64,000 nucleotides of DNA. Source: SZAS-103 sp038216155. Its GTDB lineage: Bacteria > Pseudomonadota > Gammaproteobacteria > Xanthomonadales > Xanthomonadaceae. Location of the stretch: positions 1 to 64,000 of the forward strand of contig JBBQQH010000003.1 in NCBI GenBank assembly GCA_038216155.1, read 5' to 3'. Of the stretch, positions 54,336 through 62,505 are shown piece by piece. Both the position numbers and the translations under genes were made by a program. Under the pieces are notes generated by a model. The model was not told the DNA's origin. It worked only from the letters and a program-made list of their open reading frames with translations, and made no database searches. Within the stretch, counting starts at the first letter, position 1. Every line of letters starts with the position of its first letter.

Positions 54336-55031
54336 ATGAAGAAAATCCTGCTCGTGATGTGCTGGCTGTTGCTCATCGCGTCGCTCCATGCCGCCGAGAC
54401 CAAGCAGCCACCTGTGCGCACGATCATTCTGGTGCGGCATGGCAACTACGTTGACGATCCTTCTGCGGACGCGCGGCTTGGGCCGGGGCTGTCGCCACTC
54501 GGTGCGGCGCAGGCGCATTTGGTCGGCGCGCGGTTGGCTGCTTTGCCGAGCGGACTTGATGCAATGCTGGTCAGTCCGCTGCGGCGTGCGCGCGAAACCG
54601 CCGCGCTGATCGGCGAGGATTTTCCCGGCCGCGCCTTCACCGTGGTCGACGATCTCGCCGAGTGCACGCCACCGTCGCGCCACGCCGACATCATGGCCCA
54701 TGAGAAGCCCGCCGATCTCGCCGCATGCAAGGCGCAGCTTGAGCGCGCGTTCAAGACCTTGTTTATTCCCGCCACCGACCACGACCGCACCGACCTGCTG
54801 GTCTGCCACGGCAACGTGACCCGCTATCTGGTCACGCGCGCGCTCGGGGTAGACAGCACGGCGTGGCTGGAACTGTCGGTCGGCCATGCCAGCATGACGG
54901 TCATCCGCATCGACGCCGACGGCCACTTCAAAGTCATCGCGGTCGGCGATGTGGGCCACATGCCGCCCAACCTGCGTACTGGCGCCACGGGCGATGCCGA
55001 TCGCAGCTTGGCGATTCCGGCGTTACCTTGA
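54336..55031 (+). CDS. Periplasmic histidine phosphatase
   Basis: Branch of the phosphoglycerate-mutase-like superfamily, 231 aa, with a signal peptide (KKILLVMCWLLLIASLHAAE). The phospho-acceptor His is in TIILVRHGNYVDD and the second His in LLVCHGNVTRYLVTRAL; the Arg of VSPLRRARETAALI completes the pocket. The substrate is unknown; exported members act on phosphorylated sugars or lipids. GAAAGGA lies upstream of the ATG. It is convergent with the PPOX-fold gene. Confidence 0.87.
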   Translation: MKKILLVMCWLLLIASLHAAETKQPPVRTIILVRHGNYVDDPSADARLGPGLSPLGAAQAHLVGARLAALPSGLDAMLVSPLRRARETAALIGEDFPGRAFTVVDDLAECTPPSRHADIMAHEKPADLAACKAQLERAFKTLFIPATDHDRTDLLVCHGNVTRYLVTRALGVDSTAWLELSVGHASMTVIRIDADGHFKVIAVGDVGHMPPNLRTGATGDADRSLAIPALP

Positions 55032-55079
55032 GGGTTAAAGTCCGCCGCTGAAGTCGCTCAAGCGGCGAGGAAGCCAGTC

Positions 55080-55111
55080 AAAAAAACGTGCGTCGACATC
55101 TGGACGCACGT
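55080..55111 (-). terminator. Intrinsic terminator of the PPOX-fold gene
   Basis: On the minus strand ACGTGCGTC (55111-55103) pairs with GACGCACGT (55094-55086) across an 8-base loop, followed by seven T (55086-55080). It lies 64 bases after the stop at 55176. On the plus strand a second stem, CGCCGCT/AGCGGCG at 55043-55067, follows the histidine phosphatase gene but has no T-run. Confidence 0.85.
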
Positions 55112-55175
55112 CGGTTGAATCCTTCCCCACCGAGAGAGGGGTGATTGAAAGTCTTCGCACCGCAACGCGAATGAT

Positions 55176-55661
55176 CTATCGCAAAGCAACATCGGCGACG
55201 TTGTCCTTGTACTCCTGCTTCGGATCGATACCCAACAGCATTTTCACGCCCGCCACGATGCTCGAGGCGTTGAGCCAGATTTCTGCGTGTTCGGCGTCGA
55301 GACGCAGCAGCGCCAGTTTTGGGTCGTCCTTGCCGCCCTGGTACCATGCGGCGACAAATGGATTCCACAGGCGATCAACCACCGCGCGGTCGGTGTCCAC
55401 CACCAGATTGCCGTTGATACTGGCGAACAGATCGTGACCCTTGCTACTGAATGCGGCGATAGCGCGATGACCGTGCCCGACGCTGTTCACCAGCGCGCTG
55501 TCTTTTGATGAGAAAAACCAGATCGGCCCACGATCATTTTCTATCTGCGCCGTCATCGGTCGCGAGTGCCCGTCGTCCACGCCGACCAGGCCGAGCATGA
55601 CGGTGCGATCGGACTTGATCGACTCCCACATTTTTTCCTGCAGTTCCTTCGGTGTATGCAT
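55176..55661 (-). CDS. Pyridoxamine 5'-phosphate oxidase-fold stress protein
   Basis: General-stress-protein-26-like split-barrel protein, 161 aa, expected to bind FMN or another flavin. Family segments are LQEKMWESIKSDRTVMLGLV, RPMTAQIENDRGPIWFFSSK and HDLFASINGNLVVDTDRAVV. The start at 55661 is fixed by AAGGAG six bases upstream. The substrate is unknown. It forms a single-gene unit with its own terminator and is divergent from panD. Confidence 0.88.
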   Translation of the reverse strand: MHTPKELQEKMWESIKSDRTVMLGLVGVDDGHSRPMTAQIENDRGPIWFFSSKDSALVNSVGHGHRAIAAFSSKGHDLFASINGNLVVDTDRAVVDRLWNPFVAAWYQGGKDDPKLALLRLDAEHAEIWLNASSIVAGVKMLLGIDPKQEYKDNVADVALR

Positions 55662-55765
55662 GACGACTCCTTGGATTGTGGGGATTTGGCTACTTTTAGC
55701 GAGGCAAGCCGGCGCCCTGTGGCATTGAAGCGTCCGCGACGTAAATTTCCAGTGAAGCGACCATG

Positions 55766-55794
55766 TTGCAGTGCGCAAAAGTCGGCCCTAAACT
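55766..55794 (+). promoter_or_regulatory. Candidate promoter of panD
   Basis: TTGCAG (55766-55771) and TAAACT (55789-55794) are separated by 17 bases, the ideal sigma-70 spacing, with three and four matches to consensus. The panD ATG is 41 bases downstream of the -10 element. Confidence 0.4.
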
Positions 55795-55834
55795 TCACTC
55801 CCGCCCGAATGCGACTCTCTCCGCCGGAGCCACC

Positions 55835-56215
55835 ATGTTGCTGACCTTGCTCAAGGCCAAGATCCACCGCGCCAGCGTGACTCACGCCGAGCTGCACTAT
55901 GAAGGATCGTGTGCAATCGACTCGCGCTTGCTCGAGATTTCCGGCATCCAGGAAAACGAGCAGGTGCACATTTTCAACGTCAACAACGGCCACCGCTTCG
56001 TCACCTACGCCATCCGCGCCGAGGAAGGCAGCGGCATCATCTCGATCAACGGCGCCGCTGCGCATCGCGCAAGCCCGGGCGATCTGGTGATCATCTGCGC
56101 CTATGGCCAGCTTGATGCCGCCGAGGCCGCCAAGCACAAGCCGTGCCTGGTCTACGTCGACCGTCATAATCGCCTGACCCACACCAACGAGTCCATGCCC
56201 GCACAGGCGGCTTGA
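55835..56215 (+). CDS. panD: Aspartate 1-decarboxylase PanD
   Basis: Makes beta-alanine from aspartate for pantothenate and CoA synthesis, 126 aa, the usual length. It is a pyruvoyl enzyme that self-cleaves: the Gly24-Ser25 bond is in ELHYEGSCAIDSRLLEISGI, and the catalytic Tyr58-type segment is GHRFVTYAI. Also typical are GIISINGAAAHRASPGDLVI and the start MLLTLLKAKIHRASVTHA. The other pan genes are not in the window. It is divergent from the PPOX-fold gene and convergent with the penicillin acylase gene. Confidence 0.97.
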   Translation: MLLTLLKAKIHRASVTHAELHYEGSCAIDSRLLEISGIQENEQVHIFNVNNGHRFVTYAIRAEEGSGIISINGAAAHRASPGDLVIICAYGQLDAAEAAKHKPCLVYVDRHNRLTHTNESMPAQAA

Positions 56216-56344
56216 GCGGCGACATCGGATCGACCTGTCTTGTAGTCGAAATTCGAATCGTCATACGGCAGATTCAACAGCCGACCGTCATTCCGGCGAA
56301 CTCCTGAACCCATTCTGATCTTGCGCGTTTGAGCAGCGCGCGCC

Positions 56345-58798
56345 TCAGGGCACAAGCGTGAGCACGTGTACCCTCTTGCCCGGCAAAAACGGCGTAGGCT
56401 TGCCCTGCACCCATGCGTCGTGACCCGCGCCCCAGAAGGGCGATAGTGGATTGCCGCTTTGCCCGGCAGGCATCTCGATGATGCCGTCGATCTCGTGCCC
56501 GGGTGAAACCACCATACGTTCGGATGCGCCGAAATCTGGCCCAGCCACACGAGGCATGTTGGAATCGCCGCGCAACTGATCTGCGGGCATGCACAGCAAC
56601 GAATGCAGTGGGCCGGGCAGGGCGGCGGCCAGCGGATGACAGATCGCTGCAGTATTGCGCTCTCCCCAGTTGCGCTTGGCCAGCGGGCCAATTTTCCCCA
56701 GTGTGGCGCCGGCATCGTGCGCGGCATCGGTCAGCAATGCGCTCCAGCCCGCTTGCGCGCAGTCGCCTTGAGGCCCATTTGCGGCGCACTTCCAGAACTT
56801 GCGCGGCAACAGGTTCGCCGGTCGTTGCGTGATCGACTCCCAAGCCACGCCTTCAAGTTGCGACAGCCGCGGCATGTGGAAGTCCTTGCCGAGTTTCACT
56901 TCCGCCGGCGCCAGCAATCCATCCTGAACCCGCGACAGCACGGCCGCGCGCCACGCGCGCACGATGCGGTAACTCACTGCGTCGGTGCTCGCGCGCGGAT
57001 TCCATTGCCGGGTCGCGGCTTCGATGCGTCGCAGGGCGGGATCGTTCGAGCCCTGCACCAGCGCGCGCAGTTGATGCCACCAGCGCTGCAGGAACAGCGC
57101 GCGGTCATCGAGCTGGATCGCCAGCAAGTCGCGTTCGTTGAACCGCTCCTTCGCGAAAAGGTCGTCACGAATCTGCTTCGCACGCGCACCGAGGTCGTAG
57201 CCGGAATCGCCGATCGCAGCCAGATCGGCGGCGTCGCTGACGCGATTATTTGCGGTCCACAGGCGATGCGAGGGCGGATCGATGATGCTGGGGTTGCTGT
57301 CGGTCCACGCGTTCCACGGCGCGCACAGCGAATCTGCCGCCGTGGCCGGAAGGGACGGCGCCTCTGGCTTGGGAGCACTAGTTGGCGGAATTCTCGAGGG
57401 CGCCGCACGATTGCAGCCGAAGTCCGCGCGCTTGTCCGGCATGCGCCCGGCAATCGTCCACGCGATATGACCTTGGCTGTCCACGATCATCGCGTTTTGC
57501 GCCGGAATTCCAGCGTGGCTGAGCACTCCGACGGCTGACGCCGTAGTGGTCACTGTCGCCATCGCACCCAAGCCCATCGTCAGCGCGCCGGGGCGATGTG
57601 CCGTCCACGCCAGCGACAGTTTTGCATCGGGACCGGTGATATCGGGGATGCGCGTGCCGAAGGCGGTTTCTACAACTTTCAAGTCGAACGACTTGGCACC
57701 CTTGACCCGGATCGTTTCGTGCAGCGTTTTTTCTGCCGTATCGCAAGCCGTATCTGTGGGTGCGCAATCTTCGACCCAGTCCATCCAGTCGCCGTAGCTA
57801 TTGGTGAAACCCCACGCCACGTGTGTATTGCTGCCGACCACCACGTCGGGCACGCCGGGCAGGGTGAAGCCACTGATGTCGACCTGTCCACCCGGCGACT
57901 GCGCATCCTGATACAGCAATCGGACACGAAACCAGATGTTGGGCACGCGCAGGCCGAGATGCATGTCGTTGGCCAGGATCGCGCGACCGTCCGCCGTCAA
58001 TGCACCGGACACTGCAAAATTATTGCTGCCGGGTTTGTCCGCATCGACATACGGCGGATTGCCGTCGATGCCGGGCGCAGGCAGTGTGCGCAGGTCGAGC
58101 GTCGCCGCATCCGGCAACGCGACATTGCCGCGCGGCCGACCTTGCAGTGGCGCATCCCATTGCGTGCCGTCGCTCGAGATCAACGCGAATAGGGCAGGTG
58201 GCACCGACTGCCTGATCCGCCACAGCGTCAGTTCGTCCTTGTTGTTGCCGCCCTGCAAATCGAAATACATTGCATCGACCGCGAGCGCAGAATCCTCCGC
58301 TAGCCATGGTGCAGGTTGAGATCGCAGCAGCAGGTAAGGCCACGGCCGCACATTCAGCCCGGCGAGTCCCGCGTTGACGCCCTCGGTGTACGCCTTGAGC
58401 TGCGGCATCGCGTTGCCTGCGAACGTGGCAAGTTGGCCGTCGCGCAGACGCGCACGCAAGCGGTGTACGCGCCGACCTTTGTCGAGGTCGAGTGCGACGC
58501 CACCAAAAAGTTCCGACAATTCGCCCGCCGCCGAGCGCCGCAGCAGATCCATTTCGAAGAAATGTTCTTGTGCATGCACGTAACCCAGCGCGCGCATGGC
58601 GTCGATTTCGTTCGCCGCGTGGATCGTCACCACACCCAGTGCATCGCGCTCGATGCGTACCGGCGCCGATAACCCGGCCAAAGGTCGCGTCCCGTCCATC
58701 GTCGCCACACTGCCATGCAGCAGCCACCAGCCGGTACCGAATGCGGCCACGATTAGTAGCAACACCACTAAAGCTCCGCGTTTGACCCATTGAAGCAT
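56345..58798 (-). CDS. Penicillin acylase family N-terminal-nucleophile amidase
   Basis: Exported S45-family amidohydrolase of 817 aa. An N-terminal hydrophobic segment (GALVVLLLIVAAFGTGWWLL) serves as signal or anchor. Alpha-subunit features include HAQEHFFEMDLLRRSAAGEL. The autocatalytic cleavage site and Ser nucleophile are in DKPGSNNFAVSG, and the beta subunit follows with AWGFTNSYGDWMDWVED. Substrates of the family include beta-lactams, acyl-homoserine lactones and other amides, so quorum quenching is possible but unproven. GGAGG six bases before the ATG at 58798 fixes the start. It is divergent from asnB. Confidence 0.9.
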   Translation of the reverse strand: MLQWVKRGALVVLLLIVAAFGTGWWLLHGSVATMDGTRPLAGLSAPVRIERDALGVVTIHAANEIDAMRALGYVHAQEHFFEMDLLRRSAAGELSELFGGVALDLDKGRRVHRLRARLRDGQLATFAGNAMPQLKAYTEGVNAGLAGLNVRPWPYLLLRSQPAPWLAEDSALAVDAMYFDLQGGNNKDELTLWRIRQSVPPALFALISSDGTQWDAPLQGRPRGNVALPDAATLDLRTLPAPGIDGNPPYVDADKPGSNNFAVSGALTADGRAILANDMHLGLRVPNIWFRVRLLYQDAQSPGGQVDISGFTLPGVPDVVVGSNTHVAWGFTNSYGDWMDWVEDCAPTDTACDTAEKTLHETIRVKGAKSFDLKVVETAFGTRIPDITGPDAKLSLAWTAHRPGALTMGLGAMATVTTTASAVGVLSHAGIPAQNAMIVDSQGHIAWTIAGRMPDKRADFGCNRAAPSRIPPTSAPKPEAPSLPATAADSLCAPWNAWTDSNPSIIDPPSHRLWTANNRVSDAADLAAIGDSGYDLGARAKQIRDDLFAKERFNERDLLAIQLDDRALFLQRWWHQLRALVQGSNDPALRRIEAATRQWNPRASTDAVSYRIVRAWRAAVLSRVQDGLLAPAEVKLGKDFHMPRLSQLEGVAWESITQRPANLLPRKFWKCAANGPQGDCAQAGWSALLTDAAHDAGATLGKIGPLAKRNWGERNTAAICHPLAAALPGPLHSLLCMPADQLRGDSNMPRVAGPDFGASERMVVSPGHEIDGIIEMPAGQSGNPLSPFWGAGHDAWVQGKPTPFLPGKRVHVLTLVP

Positions 58799-58887
58799 GT
58801 ACGTCCTCCACGGTAAGCATGAGCTTAGCCGATGTGACGCCATCGGACGTTTGCATCGAGCGTCAACGCTCGTTGTGCGGCAGTTTG

Positions 58888-58965
58888 CCGTTCGTGGTGA
58901 GCCTGTCGAACCACAGTCTCTACCAAGACAAAAAAGGCGTAGTTCGACAGGCTCTCCACGAACGG
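58888..58965. repeat. Inverted repeat, REP-like hairpin
   Basis: Two 26-base arms (58888-58913 and 58940-58965) are inverted copies with 24 of 26 positions matching; the core is GAGCCTGTCGAAC. The central 26 bases include AAAAAA. It belongs to a type of dispersed intergenic repeat common in proteobacteria. It lies between the penicillin acylase gene and the asnB leader, in a 530-base gap that otherwise holds only the leader (59058-59253). Confidence 0.8.
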
Positions 58966-59057
58966 CTTTTTGTAATCGCGTTTCTGGTGTTGCACTGAAC
59001 ATCCGTTTTCAAACGGCAGCACTACCCGCTTGGTGTCTGCTTGCGTGCGGGTGCCGA

Positions 59058-59195
59058 ATGAAGCACGATCCGCGCATGCATTCTGCACGCGCCCGATTCC
59101 AGAACATCACCGCCGGCCTCGAGGGCGGAACCGCGCGCGCGCGCGCGGCCGCAAATAATCGCAATAACGCCAACCTCCCGCAGGCCGGCGACTAG
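59058..59195 (+). CDS. Putative Asn-rich leader peptide of asnB
   Basis: Short ORF of 45 codons from ATG 59058, or 39 from ATG 59076, whose last part reads AAANNRNNANLPQAGD. Five of seven codons at 59154-59174 are Asn (AAT, AAT, CGC, AAT, AAC, GCC, AAC). It stops at 59193-59195, 26 bases before an intrinsic terminator and 134 bases before the start of the asparagine synthetase gene. This is the layout of leader peptides that control amino-acid operons by attenuation. The ribosome site is weak for both ATGs, which is the main doubt. The frame is open further upstream but carries no likeness to a real protein. Confidence 0.7.
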   Translation: MKHDPRMHSARARFQNITAGLEGGTARARAAANNRNNANLPQAGD

Positions 59196-59253
59196 CGCTT
59201 ACCACACCGCATAGATCCCAAGGCCTGCACTTCGAAGGGCAGGCCTTTTTTTT
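59111..59253 (+). promoter_or_regulatory. Putative asnB transcription attenuator (segments 1-4)
   Basis: Segment 1 CGCCGGCCT (59111-59119) pairs perfectly with segment 2 AGGCCGGCG (59182-59190). Segment 2 GCAGGCC (59180-59186) pairs perfectly with segment 3 GGCCTGC (59222-59228). Segment 3 AGGCCTGC (59221-59228) pairs with segment 4 GCAGGCCT (59239-59246), followed by a run of eight T. The three pairings exclude one another in the classic order. The Asn codons lie between segments 1 and 2 and the leader stop just after segment 2, so a ribosome stalled for Asn-tRNA would free segment 2 to form the 2:3 antiterminator, and one that reaches the stop would cover it. Confidence 0.72.
59221..59253 (+). 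terminator. Intrinsic terminator in the asnB leader
   Basis: Perfect 8-bp stem AGGCCTGC/GCAGGCCT with a 10-base apex (ACTTCGAAGG, itself partly self-complementary) and eight T directly after it. It ends 76 bases before the asnB ATG on the same strand. No complete gene precedes it on this strand, so it acts on asnB leader transcripts. Confidence 0.88.
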
Positions 59254-59328
59254 GGACTTGTTTCACGCGCTTCCCGCGCAACAACCCGGCCGACCTTGAC
59301 CGGACTTTTTAACAAGAAGGAGTTTCAC

Positions 59329-61086
59329 ATGTGCTCGATTCTCGGCATCTTTGATTTGCGTGTTGGCGCCGACATCACGCCGTTACGTCCGCTGGCGATC
59401 TCGCTGTCGGCGTTGCAGCGCCATCGCGGCCCCGACTGGAGCGGCGTGCACGCCGACAATGCGGCCATCCTGGTGCACGAGCGCCTCGCAATCGTCGATC
59501 CCGCAGGCGGATCACAACCATTGCGCTCGGCCGACGGCCAACTGGTGCTGGCCGTGAACGGCGAGATCTACAACCATCGCGAGCTCGAACAGCATCTCGC
59601 CGCGCCGCATGCGTTCCAGACCAAATCCGATTGCGAGGTGATCAACGCGCTGTACGCGCAACACGACGACATCGGCAAGTGGATCGGTGCGCTCAACGGC
59701 ATCTTCGCGTTCGCCTTGTGGGATCGCGCGCGGCAACGCGTGGTGATTGCTCGCGACCATATGGGAGTGTGCCCGCTGTACTGGGGGCACGATGGCGACG
59801 GTCGCCTGTGGGTTGCGTCGGAGATGAAAGCGCTGGCGCGCACCTGCAACGACGTATCCGTATTTCCGCCGGGGCATTGGTACGACAGCGCGACCGGCGC
59901 GTGCGTGCAGTACTACGACCGACCGTGGCGCGACTACGATGCGGTCGCCGGTGTCGATGTATCCGCGAAGGAATTACGCGAAGCATTCGAGGCAGCAGTG
60001 CATCGTCAGATGATGAGCGACGTTCCGTACGGAGTGCTGCTGTCGGGTGGTCTGGATTCGTCCTTGGTCACCGCTTGCGCTGCGCGCTTTGCCCGCAAGC
60101 GCATTGAGGACGACGACCAGGGCGAAGCCTGGTGGCCGCGCCTGCATTCGTTCGCAATTGGACTTGAAGGCTCGCCCGATCTCGCGGCTGCCGAAGTTGC
60201 AGCGGCAGCCCTTGGCACCGTGCATCACGGCTTCCGCTACACGTTTGAAGAAGGCCTCGATGCTTTGCCTGATGTCATCCGTCACATCGAAACCTACGAT
60301 GTCACCACGATCCGCGCGTCGACGCCGATGTACCTGCTGGCGCGTCGGATCAAGGCGATGGGCGTGAAGATGGTGTTGTCAGGCGAGGGCAGCGATGAGT
60401 TGTTTGGTGGCTACCTGTATTTTCACAAGGCCCCCGACGCGCGCGCATTCCATGAGGAGTTGGTGCGCAAGCTCGACGGGCTGCACAGCTTCGACTGCCT
60501 TCGTGCAAACAAGTCGATGATGGCCTGGGGCGTCGAGGCGCGCGTGCCGTTCCTCGATCGCGAATTCATGGACGTGGCGATGCGCATGGATGCGAGCCAC
60601 AAGATGGTACGGGCTGAAGCGAACACATCTACCAACGGAAGGCGCGACATCGAGAAGGCGGTGTTGCGCGAAGCGTTCGCCGGCTACCTGCCCGACGCAA
60701 TCCTTTGGCGGCAGAAGGAACAATTCAGCGACGGCGTCGGCTACGACTGGATCGACGGTCTGAAGGCGCATGCAAACACGCAGATCGGCGATGGTGAACT
60801 CGCGGCAGCCGCAGAACGCTTCCCGATCAACACGCCACAGACCAAGGAAGCTTATTTCTATCGCAGCCTCTTTGAGCAAGCGTTCCCCAGCGACGCCTGC
60901 GCACGTACGGTGCCCAGCGGCAAATCTATCGCCTGTTCAACACCGGTGGCGATAGAGTGGGACGCGGCGTTCGCGAATGCGGCCGATCCTTCCGGTCGTG
61001 CGGTTGCTTGTGTGCATTGCGATGCAGTAGATGCTGTCTTGCACCTGCATGGCCATGCAATGGAGCGACAGAACCTGATGATTTGA
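59329..61086 (+). CDS. asnB: Asparagine synthetase B, glutamine-hydrolysing
   Basis: Makes asparagine from aspartate, glutamine and ATP, 585 aa. The glutaminase nucleophile is Cys2 (MCSILGIFDL), with LSALQRHRGPDWSG and LAVNGEIYNHRELEQHLAA; the synthetase half has the pyrophosphatase loop LLSGGLDSSLVTACAARF and GEGSDELFGGYLYFHKAPDA. The start at 59329 has AAGGAG six bases upstream and exposes Cys2. The C-terminus runs about 20 residues past the usual end (after DPSGRAV: ACVHCDAVDAVLHLHGHAME). Regulation probably involves the upstream Asn-codon leader and terminator. Confidence 0.96.
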   Translation: MCSILGIFDLRVGADITPLRPLAISLSALQRHRGPDWSGVHADNAAILVHERLAIVDPAGGSQPLRSADGQLVLAVNGEIYNHRELEQHLAAPHAFQTKSDCEVINALYAQHDDIGKWIGALNGIFAFALWDRARQRVVIARDHMGVCPLYWGHDGDGRLWVASEMKALARTCNDVSVFPPGHWYDSATGACVQYYDRPWRDYDAVAGVDVSAKELREAFEAAVHRQMMSDVPYGVLLSGGLDSSLVTACAARFARKRIEDDDQGEAWWPRLHSFAIGLEGSPDLAAAEVAAAALGTVHHGFRYTFEEGLDALPDVIRHIETYDVTTIRASTPMYLLARRIKAMGVKMVLSGEGSDELFGGYLYFHKAPDARAFHEELVRKLDGLHSFDCLRANKSMMAWGVEARVPFLDREFMDVAMRMDASHKMVRAEANTSTNGRRDIEKAVLREAFAGYLPDAILWRQKEQFSDGVGYDWIDGLKAHANTQIGDGELAAAAERFPINTPQTKEAYFYRSLFEQAFPSDACARTVPSGKSIACSTPVAIEWDAAFANAADPSGRAVACVHCDAVDAVLHLHGHAMERQNLMI

Positions 61087-61198
61087 CGACTGTGTAGCAA
61101 TAAAACTTCACACAAGAGCCGTTTGTTCGATAACTGACGTCGATAAGTTGTGGACCAGCAACGTCATCGGGCGTTGCGCATTTACCACGGAGAATTTC

Positions 61199-61684
61199 AT
61201 GAAGACCAATTCGCCAATTCCGTCGCTTCGACGAACATCCGTGTCCGCTGGACATCGGGGCTTCCTGTCGATTGTGTTGATTGCGATGCTTGGGCTGGCA
61301 GTCCAGCCTGCTTCCGCTGCCGCTCAAGACGGTTCGGCCCAATCGCATCGACATGGGACACTGGACGATGATCACCTATCGCAGGTGATCGACTTTGTGG
61401 AGGCTCGGATCGAGCAGCCGCAACGCGAACGGGTGGAGAAGCTCGTGCTGGCAGCGCAGAATGATTTCGATGCATTCGAGCGCAAGGCCGAAGAAGCGCG
61501 TGCACCGCGCACACGAATCCTGCTAGCTGACGTCATCGATCGCGCCGCATTGGAACGCGCACGCGCCGCTGAAATGAAGGTTGCCGACAAACGTTCGCGT
61601 CGCGTCAACCAGTTGCTGATCGATGTCGTCGCGGTGCTGACACCAGCGCAGCGCGTTCGCCTTCGCACGGACATGTCGAAGTAA
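61199..61684 (+). CDS. Spy/CpxP-like periplasmic protein
   Basis: Exported helical protein of 161 aa with a signal peptide ending AVQPASAAAQ. Family marks are the His/Asp-rich HRHGTLDDDHLSQVIDFV stretch, a charged amphipathic helix, and a C-terminal LTPAQR (LTxxQ) motif. Spy and CpxP act as periplasmic chaperones and CpxP also restrains the CpxA sensor. A response regulator and a CpxA-like sensor kinase follow directly, so a Cpx-like feedback loop is plausible. The start at 61199 has GGAGA six bases upstream. Confidence 0.82.
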   Translation: MKTNSPIPSLRRTSVSAGHRGFLSIVLIAMLGLAVQPASAAAQDGSAQSHRHGTLDDDHLSQVIDFVEARIEQPQRERVEKLVLAAQNDFDAFERKAEEARAPRTRILLADVIDRAALERARAAEMKVADKRSRRVNQLLIDVVAVLTPAQRVRLRTDMSK

Positions 61685-61773
61685 CCCGATCGCCAGGACC
61701 ATGCCTGGCGCTATGCTTCCCCAAGGACGCTGGCGCCAGGCTCAGCGGCCGTCCATCTGACGGAACCTTGCAC

Positions 61774-62505
61774 GTGATCGCTCCCCGACTGCTGATCATC
61801 GATGACGACCGTCGCTTGTCGGACATGATCGTCACTTATCTCGCGCGACACGGAATGCCAGCCGAGCACGTCGGCACAGCGGCGGCCGGGCTGCAACGAT
61901 TGCGCACCGCGTCCGCAACTGGTCACTACTCGGCCGTCGTGCTGGATCTTATGCTGCCCGACGCCGATGGTCTGGAGGTGTGTCGCGCGATCCGTGCATT
62001 GCGGACGGCGATCGCGAGCATTCCCGTGCTGATGCTGACAGCCAAGGGTGATCCGATGGATCGTGTGGTTGGCCTGGAGATGGGCGCAGACGACTATCTT
62101 CCGAAGCCATTCGAGCCACGCGAACTGCTCGCTCGACTGCGCTCCGTCTTGCGGCGGTCAAGGATGCAGATGACAACCTCAGTGCTCCGATTTGGCGATC
62201 TGGAGATCGATCGCGAGGCGCGCAGCGTGCGGGTGAATTCTCGGGAAGCGGTCGTCACATCGCGCCAGTTCGATCTGCTTGTCGTGCTGGCCGAACGTGC
62301 CGGGCGCGTGCTGACACGCGAACAATTGCTCGACGCTATTGCCAGCGATTCCACCGACGCGACCGACCGCGCCATCGACGTGCATATCGGCCGCCTACGG
62401 GCGGCGATCGAGCACGATCCGAAGCATCCGCGCCACATCCTTACCGTGCGCGGCGTCGGCTACTGCTTCGCGCGGATCGCGGCGACGGATCCAGCAGATG
62501 GCTGA
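61774..62505 (+). CDS. OmpR-family response regulator, CpxR-like
   Basis: Transcription factor of 243 aa with an N-terminal receiver (LLIIDDDRRLSDMIVTYLAR, phospho-Asp in VVLDLMLPDADGLE, Lys in DYLPKPFEPRELLARLRSVL) and a C-terminal winged helix (DLEIDREARSVRVNSREAVV, VDVHIGRLRAAI-type recognition region, RGVGYCF end). The start is GTG at 61774, with GGAA eight bases upstream; the TTG two codons earlier is too close to it. Its stop overlaps the kinase start by eight bases. The neighbouring Spy-like gene is a likely target. Confidence 0.9.
   Translation: MIAPRLLIIDDDRRLSDMIVTYLARHGMPAEHVGTAAAGLQRLRTASATGHYSAVVLDLMLPDADGLEVCRAIRALRTAIASIPVLMLTAKGDPMDRVVGLEMGADDYLPKPFEPRELLARLRSVLRRSRMQMTTSVLRFGDLEIDREARSVRVNSREAVVTSRQFDLLVVLAERAGRVLTREQLLDAIASDSTDATDRAIDVHIGRLRAAIEHDPKHPRHILTVRGVGYCFARIAATDPADG

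Noticed and set aside
58797..59195. A 132-codon plus-strand frame read as one ordinary protein
   Set aside because: Its first two thirds cross the inverted repeat and show no protein-like pattern. Only the last 39-45 codons make sense, as a leader peptide.
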